A stretch of 64,000 nt of DNA, taken from assembly GCF_022538185.1 (NCBI RefSeq), contig NZ_JAKYXC010000014.1, positions 18,292 to 82,291 of the forward strand. The letters run 5' to 3'. The translations under genes were made by a program, and so were the position numbers. Below, piece after piece: positions 24,626-32,376 of this stretch (positions are counted from its first letter, which is position 1; the number at the start of each line of letters is the position of its first letter). The notes beneath the pieces are model-generated. The model was not told where the DNA came from and did not search any database. It saw only the letters and a program-made list of their open reading frames with translations. The DNA comes from Microbacterium sp. CFH 31415 (lineage in GTDB: Bacteria > Actinomycetota > Actinomycetes > Actinomycetales > Microbacteriaceae).

Positions 24626-27085
24626 ATGACCGACGCCCCCTTTCCTCTCATCGTCGGCGGAGACCGCGGGCCTCAGCAGGCCGGCGCACGCCCCGACGAA
24701 GACCTTCTCGCCGGGCTCAACCCGCAGCAGCGCGAGGCCGTCACCTACCGCGGCCAGGCGCTGCTCATCGTCGCGGGCGCCGGCTCCGGCAAGACGAGCG
24801 TCCTGACGCGTCGCATCGCGTCGCTGCTGCGCGGACGCGAGGCGTGGCCGAGCCAGATCCTCGCGATCACGTTCACCAACAAGGCCGCAGGCGAGATGCG
24901 CGAGCGCGTCGAGCAGCTGGTGGGCGAGACCGCACGCGGCATGTGGATCTCGACGTTCCACTCCGCCTGCGTGCGCATCCTCCGCCGCGAGGCCGAGCAG
25001 TTCGGCTTCACGAAGGCGTTCACGATCTACGACTCGGGCGACTCGCGCGCTCTCATCAAGCGGCTCGTCAAGGAGCACGAGGCCGACGCGTTCGGACTCA
25101 CCCCTGCGGCCACGCAGAGCAAGATCTCCAAGCTCAAGAACGAGTTGGCGGATGCCGAGTCCTACGCTCGATCGGCCAATATGAGTGATCCGGCCGAGCG
25201 GGTGTTCGTCGAGCTGTTCGCCGCCTACCAGCGGGAGCTGCAGCGGGCGAACGCGTTCGACTTCGACGACCTCATCGCGCAGACGGTGTTCCTCTTCCGC
25301 GCCTTCCCGCACGTCGCCGACGTGTACCGCCGCCGGTTCCGGCACATCCTGGTCGACGAGTATCAAGACACCAACCACGCCCAGTACGCGCTGATCCACG
25401 AACTGACGCGGCCGATCGGATCGGATGCCGGGCCCATCGCGTCCTCCGGCGGCATGATGATCTTCGAGCCCGACCCGGCCGACGACCCCGACAAGGCCGG
25501 CGCCTCGCTCACCGTGGTCGGCGACTCCGACCAGTCGATCTACGCGTTCCGCGGCGCCGACATCCGCAACATCAGCGAGTTCGAGCGCGACTACCCCGGC
25601 GCGAAGGTCGTGCTGCTCGAGCAGAACTACCGCTCGACCCAGAACATCCTGTCGGCGGCGAACGCTGTCATCAGCAACAACTTCGACCGCAAAGACAAGA
25701 AGCTCTGGACCGACGTCGGCGCCGGCGAGCAGATCGTCGGGTTCACCGGCTACTCGCAGCACGACGAGGCGCAATTCGTCGCCGACGAGATCGAGGTGCT
25801 GCGCAAGGCCGGCATCGACTACTCGCAGATGGCCGTCTTCTACCGCACGAACTCGCAGTCGCGTGCGCTGGAAGAGATCTTCATCCGCTCGGCCGTGCCC
25901 TACAAGATCATGGGCGGAACGAAGTTCTATGAGCGCGCCGAGATCAAGGACGCCCTGGCGTACCTCGTGGCGGTGTCGAATCCCGCCGACGAGATGGCTA
26001 TGCGCCGCATCATCAACCGGCCGCGCCGGGGCATCGGCGACGTCACCATCGAGGCGATCTCGCGCTACGCGCAGGAGGAGCAGATCACCTTCCGCGACGC
26101 GCTCGCAAACTCGTCGGCGCTCGGCGTGGGGCCCAAGATCCAGGCGGCGATCGCGCATCTCGATGCCGTTCTGGCCGAGGCATCCGCCCTCATGCTCCCC
26201 GCGAGCGGCGAGCTGGCACCCCCGACCGCGGTCGCCGAGGGACTGCAGCTGCTGCTGAACAAGAGCGGCTACTACGATGCGCTGCGGGCGAGCAAGGACG
26301 CGCAGGACGAGGCGCGCATCGAGAACCTCGACGAGCTCGTCGCCGTGGCGCGCGAGTTCGCGCGCAACAACCCCGAGGGCACGGTGATCGACTTCCTCGC
26401 GGAGGTCGCGCTGGTCTCCGACGCGGATGATCTGGAGGATGCCTCGGGCTCGGTGTCGCTCATGACGCTGCACACTGCGAAGGGCCTCGAGTACGACGCG
26501 GTGTTCGTCACCGGTGTCGAGGAGGACCTGATCCCGCACCGGATCTCAGCGGGCGAGCCCGGCGGTCCCCAGGAGGAGCGCCGGCTGTTCTACGTCGGCA
26601 TCACGCGCGCCCGTAAGCGGCTGTACGTGTCGCTCGCGATGACCCGCGCGCAGTTCGGCGAGGTGACGGTGGCGATGCCGAGCCGGTTCCTGCAGGAGAT
26701 CCCGGCCGAGCTGCTCACCTGGCGCCAGTCGCCGGGCGACGTGAACTCGCGCGGCGGCACGCAGTCGCGCGCGCTCAACGCGCGGCGCGGATCTGGGTCG
26801 GGCTACGGCGGCTCGGGCAAGCGCTACGGCGACGACCTCGTGCCGCTCGCCAAGCGCGAGCCCTCCGGCAACCTCGAGCGCTTCGCGAACCGCATTCCGG
26901 CGAAGGTGCGCGACAACGGCGACATGCAGCTCGCCCCGGGCGACCGCATCCGTCACGACGACTTCGGCGAGGGCCGCGTCGACGCTGTCACCGGTGACGG
27001 CGCGAAGCGCGTCGCACATGTGCGGTTCGACAAGGTCGGTCCCAAGAAGCTGCTGATCAAGATCGCGCCGATCGAGAAGCTGTAG
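24626..27085 (+). CDS. pcrA: ATP-dependent 3'-5' DNA helicase PcrA/UvrD
   Basis: This 819-residue superfamily 1A helicase unwinds DNA in repair and removes RecA and RNA polymerase from DNA. Motifs are in the expected order: Q-motif region LNPQQREAV, motif I GAGSGKTSVLT (about residue 51), motif Ia ITFTNKAAGEM, motif II LVDEYQDT (about 243), motif III VVGDSDQSIYAFRGAD, motif IV QNYRSTQNIL, motif V LMTLHTAKGLEYDAVF and motif VI YVGITRARKRLYV. Between II and III it has an actinobacterial insert of about 25 Asp/Pro-rich residues. The C-terminus has a Gly/Ser-rich linker and a Tudor-like end (DRIRHDDFGEG) known to contact RNA polymerase. Length and motifs are normal. Confidence 0.97.
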   Translation: MTDAPFPLIVGGDRGPQQAGARPDEDLLAGLNPQQREAVTYRGQALLIVAGAGSGKTSVLTRRIASLLRGREAWPSQILAITFTNKAAGEMRERVEQLVGETARGMWISTFHSACVRILRREAEQFGFTKAFTIYDSGDSRALIKRLVKEHEADAFGLTPAATQSKISKLKNELADAESYARSANMSDPAERVFVELFAAYQRELQRANAFDFDDLIAQTVFLFRAFPHVADVYRRRFRHILVDEYQDTNHAQYALIHELTRPIGSDAGPIASSGGMMIFEPDPADDPDKAGASLTVVGDSDQSIYAFRGADIRNISEFERDYPGAKVVLLEQNYRSTQNILSAANAVISNNFDRKDKKLWTDVGAGEQIVGFTGYSQHDEAQFVADEIEVLRKAGIDYSQMAVFYRTNSQSRALEEIFIRSAVPYKIMGGTKFYERAEIKDALAYLVAVSNPADEMAMRRIINRPRRGIGDVTIEAISRYAQEEQITFRDALANSSALGVGPKIQAAIAHLDAVLAEASALMLPASGELAPPTAVAEGLQLLLNKSGYYDALRASKDAQDEARIENLDELVAVAREFARNNPEGTVIDFLAEVALVSDADDLEDASGSVSLMTLHTAKGLEYDAVFVTGVEEDLIPHRISAGEPGGPQEERRLFYVGITRARKRLYVSLAMTRAQFGEVTVAMPSRFLQEIPAELLTWRQSPGDVNSRGGTQSRALNARRGSGSGYGGSGKRYGDDLVPLAKREPSGNLERFANRIPAKVRDNGDMQLAPGDRIRHDDFGEGRVDAVTGDGAKRVAHVRFDKVGPKKLLIKIAPIEKL

Positions 27086-27103
27086 CGACGAACCGTCGAT
27101 CGC

Positions 27104-27133
27104 CGGCTCGAGCGCCCACGGGCGCGCGAGCCG
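27104..27133. terminator. hairpin between convergent pcrA and MerR genes
   Basis: CGGCTCG (27104-27110) pairs with CGAGCCG (27127-27133), and GCGCCC (27112-27117) with GGGCGC (27120-27125). The result is a two-part stem with single-base bulges and a 2-nt loop. It lies 18 nt after the pcrA stop and can serve both converging transcripts. There is no T-tract. Confidence 0.6.
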
Positions 27134-27161
27134 CGCGCCCGCCCGCCCGCGCGCCGCGCGC

Positions 27162-27770
27162 TCAAGGCTCGGTGCGGGTCGCGAGCAGGTGGTGGTGGGC
27201 GAGGCGCCGTAGCGCGAGCATCACCGGCTCATACAGCGCGGTGCCCAGCACGGCGTAGGGCACGGCCTCATCCAGGCTCATGGCGGACATGGGCGCGATC
27301 TCCTCTGCGGCGACCGAGCGCATGGCGCCGCCGTACCTCCGCAGCGTCTCGGCGTCGGCGGCGAGGCCGGCAGCCTCGAGCGCGCCGAGGGCCTCCTCCA
27401 GCTGGGCCACCGCGGTGAAGTCCGCGTCGTACGTGAAGCCGAGGTCGTCGATCGCCGCGCGGGCACGCGGATAGTTCACGCGGTCGGCGTCGACGTAGGG
27501 AGGCAGCGCACCCACGGCTCGCCCGAGGGTGGTCAGGGCGTCGAGGCCGGGCTCGTCGACGAGGGCGAGGATGTCGCGCACGCGGGCGAGGGGGAGGCCG
27601 CGCACGTCCGCCAGTGCTGCGATGAGCTTCAGCCGGGCGAGGTGGTCGTCGTCGTACTCGGCACGGGTGGCCGACGTCACGACGCCGCGAGGCAGCATCC
27701 CTTCGCGGATGTAGTACTTCACCGTCGCGACGGGCACCCCGCTGCGCTCCGCCAGTTCCGAGATCCTCAC
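27162..27770 (-). CDS. MerR-family transcriptional regulator
   Basis: This 202-residue protein has an N-terminal MerR winged helix (residues 1-70): ELAERSGVPVATVKYYIREGMLP, then DDHLARLKLIAALADVRGLPL. The C-terminal 130 residues are helical and contain no Cys, so a metal sensor is unlikely; an organic ligand or protein partner is more plausible. It starts at GTG 27770 with a GGGGG ribosome site. It is divergent from a small membrane-protein gene, and the 68-bp gap holds AT-rich palindromes. Control of that gene is likely. Confidence 0.85.
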   Translation of the reverse strand: MRISELAERSGVPVATVKYYIREGMLPRGVVTSATRAEYDDDHLARLKLIAALADVRGLPLARVRDILALVDEPGLDALTTLGRAVGALPPYVDADRVNYPRARAAIDDLGFTYDADFTAVAQLEEALGALEAAGLAADAETLRRYGGAMRSVAAEEIAPMSAMSLDEAVPYAVLGTALYEPVMLALRRLAHHHLLATRTEP

Positions 27771-27793
27771 ATCGCCCCCTTGTGATGGATACT

Positions 27794-27826
27794 ATAGCTA
27801 TCTAATATTGGACAGTCGAACTATCC
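27794..27826. promoter_or_regulatory. MerR-type control region between divergent genes
   Basis: An AT-rich stretch, unusual here, contains the palindrome ATAGCTAT (27794-27801) and the interrupted palindrome GGACAGT-CGA-ACTATCC (27810-27826, 6 of 7 pairs). They lie just upstream of the AAGGAGG ribosome site of the membrane-protein gene. Position and composition suit the MerR protein encoded on the other side. Confidence 0.5.
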
Positions 27827-27838
27827 AAGGAGGTCGGA

Positions 27839-28255
27839 GTGGACCCGATCATCACCGTCGTCACAGGCGCGACGATCCTCACAGTCATCGGAGTCATGTC
27901 TGGCGGCACCTTCCTGTTGCGCATCGCGACCGGCGGCCTGCCCTTCAACGGGCTGCAGAAGACGTTCTTCCGGGCGGGCCACGCGCACGCCGGCGTGCTC
28001 GTCATCCTGGGTCTGGTGTGCATCCTGCTGCTGTCGGCGTCAGGTGCCGCGCCCGGGTGGCAGTGGGCGGGGGTGGGGGTGCTCGCCGGAGCGATCCTCA
28101 TTCCGGCGGGTTTCTTCCTCTCGGTCCTGGGTCGCGAGCCCGAGCGCCCCGGCCGGGCGATCGCACTGCTGTGGGTGGGCGTGGTGGTGCTGGCGGCATC
28201 GCTGCTCGTCGTCGGCGTCGCGGTGATCGTCGCGGGAGTGGCCGCTCTCGGCTGA
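27839..28255 (+). CDS. small four-helix membrane protein
   Basis: This 138-residue integral membrane protein has four helices (about 5-27, 45-65, 72-95 and 112-136). A conserved-looking HAHAGVLVILG lies at the start of helix 2, and a glycine-rich first helix carries GVMSGGTFLLR. It starts at GTG 27839 behind a strong AAGGAGG site. The His pair within the membrane resembles small membrane proteins regulated by MerR-type proteins, but I do not recognise a named family. It is divergent from the MerR gene and probably its target. Confidence 0.7.
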   Translation: MDPIITVVTGATILTVIGVMSGGTFLLRIATGGLPFNGLQKTFFRAGHAHAGVLVILGLVCILLLSASGAAPGWQWAGVGVLAGAILIPAGFFLSVLGREPERPGRAIALLWVGVVVLAASLLVVGVAVIVAGVAALG

Positions 28256-28263
28256 GGGTTGGA

Positions 28264-28299
28264 CGCCGGCCCGGGGGACAGCCCAGGTCGGCGTTTCTC
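28264..28299. repeat. copy 1 of a direct repeat flanking the sunset-protein gene
   Basis: The sequence CGCCGGCC(C/T)GGGGACAGCCCAGGTCGGCGTT, apart from small indels, occurs here and at 30619-30652. Each copy contains a short hairpin (CCYGGG / CCCAGG) and begins about 10 nt after the stop of a plus-strand gene. It may act as a terminator. The remainder of 28300-28458 holds no gene that I can support. Confidence 0.6.
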
Positions 28300-28458
28300 G
28301 CGCCGCGCCCAGGCTCGGCGGGCCGCGAAGCTCTGGATCGGCCCAGCTTTCACCCAGCGGGCCCCAACTGCCCTCCGGGCGTGGTCAGCGCGGCCAGAAT
28401 GGGATCGGCGTGGACGGCGGGGGCCGTGCAAGACCCACGCGATCCTCCGAGGAGCCGA

Positions 28459-30609
28459 ATGTCTCTGCTTCCTGGCCGTGCTCCAGCGCGCGCGCTCAGC
28501 ACACTTGTCGCCGCGGCATTGATCGTCGGTGGCGGGGTCACGGCGACCTCCGCGTCCGCTCTCGAGCTCCAGGCCGGTTCGATCAGCGGATCGGTGACGG
28601 ATGCGGTGGGCGGCGCCCTGGCGGACGTCGCCGTCTCCGTCGTCCCCACCGATGGCTCCGCCGCCGTCGTCGCATCGACGGACTCGGCGGGCGCGTACAC
28701 CGTCTCGGATCTGGCGCCGGGCGAGTACAAGGTCCACTTCGACGCTGCCGGGCCGACATTTCTCGACGAGTGGTGGGATGACGCGGCCAGCGAAGCCGAG
28801 GCATCCGTCATCACCGTCGTCGACGGCGGCGCCCACGAAGCGAGCGCGTCGCTCAGTGCAGGCCCCATGATCGCCGGCACGGTGCCGCAGATCATCGGCG
28901 CCGTCGCCGTCGGCTCGACCCTGTCGGCCGAGCCCGGCGCATGGACCGAGGGGGCCACCCTCTCCTACCAGTGGTTCGTGGATGGCCTTGCCGTCGCAGG
29001 CGCCACCGACCCGGCCTTCGCGCTCACTGCGGACACGCTCGGCAAGACCGTTCGCATCGACGTGACGGGCGCGATGGACGGCTTCGCTCCGACCACGCTG
29101 CCGTCGCAGGAGACGGCACGGGTCGCCCCAGGTGCGCTGGTGTACCAGGTGCCCAGCATCTCGGGAACGGCGGGCGTCGGCTTCACGCTGACCGCCGTGG
29201 CCGGAACCTGGACTGCGGGCACCGTGCTGTCGTACCAGTGGTTCGCCAACAGCACCGCGATCGTCGGGGCGACGAGCGCGAAGCTCGTCCTGACGAGCGC
29301 GCTCAAGGACAAGGCCATCAAGGTTGCCGTGACCGGATCGCTGCCCGGGTACGCCGACCTGCGAAAGGTGTCTGCAGCCACCCCGAAGGTCGCGACCGTC
29401 GCGACACCGAAGATCACCGGAACCGCCGCGACCGGCAACACGCTGACTGTGACGCCGGGCGCGTGGACCGCCTCCACGGGGTTCGCGTACCAGTGGTACG
29501 CCGACGATGCACCCATCACCGCGGCGACGAAGTCCACCTTCGTGCCGAAGGCCACCCACGTCGCCAAGCGCATCTCGGTCACCGTGACCGGCACGAAAGC
29601 CGGCTATGCGACCGTGACGAAGAAGGCGGCGGCGACGCCGAAGGTCACGGGCTTCTCCGTCCCGAAGATCACCGGCACAGCTGCGGTCGGGCTCGCCCTC
29701 ACGGCCCACCGCGGCTCGTGGACGGCGGGGACCACGATCACCTACCAGTGGTACGCCGATGGCGCGGCGATCAGCGGCGCGACCGGCTACACGTTCCGCC
29801 CGACGTCGACCCAGCGGGACAAGCGCCTCACTGTGAAGGTCACCGGCAAGCAGTCCGGCTTCGCGACCGTGACGGCTGCCTCGGCCGCCACCGCGCGGGT
29901 CGCAACAGTGGCCACGCCGAGCATCTCCGGGGTGTACATGGTGGGCTCGACCCTGACCGCCAAGCCCAATACATGGACGACGGGCACGAGCTTCGCGTAC
30001 CAGTGGTTCGCCGACGGTGCGCCGATCTCGGGCGCGACCCGCTCTACCCTCGCCCTCAGCAGCTACCAGAAGGACAAGCAGATCACCGTCATCGTCACCG
30101 GTCGGAAGTCGGGCTGGTCGACGGTCGCCCGCACCTCCTCGAAGACGGTGCGCATCGCCGTCACGAGCGCCCCCACGATCGGTGGCAGCCTGATCGCAGG
30201 GTCGACCCTCACCGCGCGGAACGGCACCTGGTCGGCTACGGGCTTCACGTACAAGTGGTACGTCGGCGGCGCGCTGGCGGCGAGCGGGTCGAGGTCGACA
30301 TTCACCCTGTCGAAGGCGCACATCGCCAAGTCCGTCAAGGTGGTCGTGGTGGGGAGCCGGAGCGGGTACCAGACGCTTTCGCGCAGCAGTGCGACGACCG
30401 GCGCGGTGTCGTCCGGTAAGGCCCGCCCCGCGAGCAGGGACAACTGCCCGTCGGGATACCCGGTCAAGGGCAATCAGACGACCCGTCACACGAGCGACTG
30501 GATCTACCACGTCCCGGGCGGTCAGTACTACGCCGTGACCGACCCCGAGGAGTGCTTCGCCACCGAGGCGGCCGCGCGGGTATGGGGTTACCGCGCCTCG
30601 CTGCGCTGA
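28459..30609 (+). CDS. secreted Ig-like repeat protein with C-terminal sunset domain
   Basis: This 716-residue exported protein has a signal peptide ending near residue 36. A carboxypeptidase-regulatory-like beta-sandwich follows (about 40-135: ISGSVTDAVGGALADVAVSV ... GAYTVSDLAPGEYKVHF). Then come about six repeats of 80-85 residues, each with a Trp-Thr-x-Gly turn and a YQWFADG / YQWYADG strand, typical of bacterial Ig-like stalk repeats. The last 55 residues form a sunset domain (CPSGYPVKGNQ ... YYAVTDPEECFATEAAA). Three Cys are probable metal or disulfide positions. There is no LPXTG motif. It is probably a cell-surface or shed adhesin-like protein. The ATG has GGAG 6 nt upstream. Confidence 0.85.
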   Translation: MSLLPGRAPARALSTLVAAALIVGGGVTATSASALELQAGSISGSVTDAVGGALADVAVSVVPTDGSAAVVASTDSAGAYTVSDLAPGEYKVHFDAAGPTFLDEWWDDAASEAEASVITVVDGGAHEASASLSAGPMIAGTVPQIIGAVAVGSTLSAEPGAWTEGATLSYQWFVDGLAVAGATDPAFALTADTLGKTVRIDVTGAMDGFAPTTLPSQETARVAPGALVYQVPSISGTAGVGFTLTAVAGTWTAGTVLSYQWFANSTAIVGATSAKLVLTSALKDKAIKVAVTGSLPGYADLRKVSAATPKVATVATPKITGTAATGNTLTVTPGAWTASTGFAYQWYADDAPITAATKSTFVPKATHVAKRISVTVTGTKAGYATVTKKAAATPKVTGFSVPKITGTAAVGLALTAHRGSWTAGTTITYQWYADGAAISGATGYTFRPTSTQRDKRLTVKVTGKQSGFATVTAASAATARVATVATPSISGVYMVGSTLTAKPNTWTTGTSFAYQWFADGAPISGATRSTLALSSYQKDKQITVIVTGRKSGWSTVARTSSKTVRIAVTSAPTIGGSLIAGSTLTARNGTWSATGFTYKWYVGGALAASGSRSTFTLSKAHIAKSVKVVVVGSRSGYQTLSRSSATTGAVSSGKARPASRDNCPSGYPVKGNQTTRHTSDWIYHVPGGQYYAVTDPEECFATEAAARVWGYRASLR

Positions 30610-30618
30610 GCGTGGGTG

Positions 30619-30652
30619 CGCCGGCCTGGGGACAGCCCAGGTCGGCGTTCTC
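30619..30652. repeat. copy 2 of the direct repeat flanking the sunset-protein gene
   Basis: Second copy of the hairpin-containing repeat at 28264-28299, 10 nt after the sunset-protein stop. The similarity continues to ...AGGCTCGG, which in this copy forms the -10 box of the SseB gene (TTAGGCTCGG) and in copy 1 reads CCAGGCTCGG. Confidence 0.6.
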
Positions 30653-30662
30653 CTGCCCGGGT

Positions 30663-30668
30663 TAGGCT
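30663..30668 (+). promoter_or_regulatory. leaderless -10 box of the SseB-family gene
   Basis: TAGGCT starts 12 nt before the ATG at 30675, with no ribosome site between. It is one of ten starts in the window with this exact spacing. Confidence 0.5.
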
Positions 30669-30674
30669 CGGACC

Positions 30675-31724
30675 ATGGCTCTGTTCTCGCGCCGCTCCAA
30701 AGACTCCTCCGAAACGCCGGCTGACGACGCCGCGCCCGAAGAGGCGGTCGACAGTGCGGTCGCCGGGGCGAGCATCGATGCCCCCGACGCGACGTCCGAG
30801 GCCGACGACGCGGCGGCCGCGGCATCCGTGTCCATCTCGGTGTCCTCCTACGGCGGACTCGGCGCTTCGGCGCCTCCGCCGGCCAAGCCCCAGCTGCAGC
30901 CCCGCAAGACCGGGCGCGCGGCCACCAAGGTCGCGCCCCGCGCGACCGAGACCGTCCCCGGGCTCCAGGACAACGTGCTCGTGCGGGAGGCGCTCGCCCG
31001 GCTCGCCGACGGGACGGCGCCGCAGGCGCTTCTCGACGTGGCGCGGCAGTGCCTGCAGGGGCACCTCTTCCTGCGCATCAAGGGCGACGCCCGCGCCCTG
31101 CTCGCCGAGGGCAAGGAACTCCCGCTCGCGATGGTGAAGGTGGGCGATCGCGCCTTCGCGCTGGCGTACTCGAGCGGCGCCGCGCTGCAGGCGAGCGTGC
31201 GCGCCGACGGTGACGCCGACACCTCGGCGCTCGGGCAGCCGGTGCTGTCGGTCATCAAGCATGTGCTCGCCGGACCCTACGAGGGTCTCGTCCTCGACCA
31301 GTCCTCGGCGCCCGCGCGGGTCGTGCTGCCGAAGGACCTGCTCAAGAAGCTCCTCGAGAAGGTCGACGAGAAGCTCGCGATCAAGACGCTCCTCGCAGCC
31401 GAACGCACCCCCGAGACGGCCGCCGCCGTGGCGCAGGCGCTCGCCGAGGCCCCGCTGTGGGTGGCCGTGGGCAAGCTCGACGACGGTCGTCCCGGCATCG
31501 CGGAGGGGCGTGCCGAGGACGGCTCCCGCTACCTCGAGGTGTACTCGCACCCGGTCGAGGTGGCCGTCATGGGCCGCGGCGACCAGGCCGCGCCCGTGAC
31601 CGCCGCCCAGCTCGCAGCCGCGCTCGGCGACGAGGGACTCGCGGGAGTGATCGTCGACCCGGCCGGCCCCTGGATCCGCCTGTCGCGCGACGAGCTCGCA
31701 CCGGTCTTCGCCACCGCAGCCTGA
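30675..31724 (+). CDS. SseB-family protein
   Basis: This 349-residue cytoplasmic protein has an acidic, Ala-rich disordered head of about 90 residues and then two SseB-like halves. The first (about 95-230) contains NVLVREALARLADG and LPLAMVKVGDRAFALAYSS. The second (about 240-345) contains APLWVAVGKLDDGRPGIAEG. SseB was named from enhanced serine sensitivity in E. coli; its molecular role is unclear. The gene is monocistronic by position: it has its own -10 box, and a 0.57 kb repeat array lies downstream. Confidence 0.8.
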   Translation: MALFSRRSKDSSETPADDAAPEEAVDSAVAGASIDAPDATSEADDAAAAASVSISVSSYGGLGASAPPPAKPQLQPRKTGRAATKVAPRATETVPGLQDNVLVREALARLADGTAPQALLDVARQCLQGHLFLRIKGDARALLAEGKELPLAMVKVGDRAFALAYSSGAALQASVRADGDADTSALGQPVLSVIKHVLAGPYEGLVLDQSSAPARVVLPKDLLKKLLEKVDEKLAIKTLLAAERTPETAAAVAQALAEAPLWVAVGKLDDGRPGIAEGRAEDGSRYLEVYSHPVEVAVMGRGDQAAPVTAAQLAAALGDEGLAGVIVDPAGPWIRLSRDELAPVFATAA

Positions 31725-31736
31725 CGCACCGGCACG

Positions 31737-32306
31737 CGCCGCGGCCCGGCACCGCCTGTCGTGGCGGCGGAGATCGCCGACGGCACGCCGGGTCGTGGCA
31801 TCCGTCCCCGGCGTGTCGTGGACGGTCTCCGATGTTGCGCACGAAGGGGGTATTGGCGCGGCGTCCGGTCGGTGACGCCTGCGTCGCGCGGCCGCCCGGC
31901 ACCGCGTGTCGTAGCGGCGGAGATCTTCGGCGCCGCGCCGGGTCGTGGCATCCGTCCCCGGCGTGTCGTGGACGGTCTCCGATGTTGCGCACGACGGGGG
32001 TGTTGGCGCGGCGTCCGGTCGGTGGCGCCTGCGTCGCACGCGCGGCCGGACGGCACCGCGTGTCGTAGCGGCGGAGATCTTCGGCGGCGCGCCGGGTCGT
32101 GGCATCCGTCCCCGGCGTGTCGCGGGATGATCTCCGATGTTGCGCACGACGGGGGTGTTGGCGCGGCGTCCGGTCGGTGGCGCCTGCGTCGCACGCGCGG
32201 CCGGACGGCACCGCGTGTCGTAGCGGCGGAGATCTTCGGCGGCGCGCCGGGGCGCGGCATCCGTCCCCGGCGTGTCGCGGATGATCTCCGATTCTGCGCA
32301 CGAGGT
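31737..32306. repeat. array of four hairpin repeat units (period 150-155 bp)
   Basis: A gene-free stretch between the SseB and LigD-polymerase genes is a tandem array. The unit start GCGGCGGAGATC occurs at 31764, 31914, 32068 and 32223, giving periods of 150, 154 and 155 bp. Each unit has a palindromic part of about 80 bp (CGGAGATC ... CGCCGGG ... GGCATCC ... CCCGGCG ... GATCTCCG or GGTCTCCG, then ATGTTGCGCACGA). A spacer of about 75 bp joins it to the next unit; the fourth unit lacks the spacer. Units 2-4 are nearly identical. Frames crossing it have no start signals or domain similarity. It is best read as amplified REP-like DNA. Confidence 0.8.
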
Positions 32307-32364
32307 TCTGCGGCCCGAGGGCGCCGGATCCCGAGGAGGGGTGCGGGATGTCGCGCCCCGCGCC

Positions 32365-32370
32365 TAGGGT
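32365..32370 (+). promoter_or_regulatory. leaderless -10 box of the LigD-polymerase gene
   Basis: TAGGGT starts 12 nt before the ATG at 32377, with no ribosome site between. Confidence 0.5.
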
Positions 32371-32376
32371 CGAGGC

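Noticed and set aside
27802..30825. 1007-codon minus-strand frame over the sunset-protein gene
   Set aside because: Its composition is Arg/Gly/His-rich and it is antisense to clear Ig-like repeats; it would also cover two promoters.
31737..32306. Possible CRISPR array
   Set aside because: Repeats and spacers are both about 75-80 bp and the spacers are nearly identical to each other; no cas genes are present.
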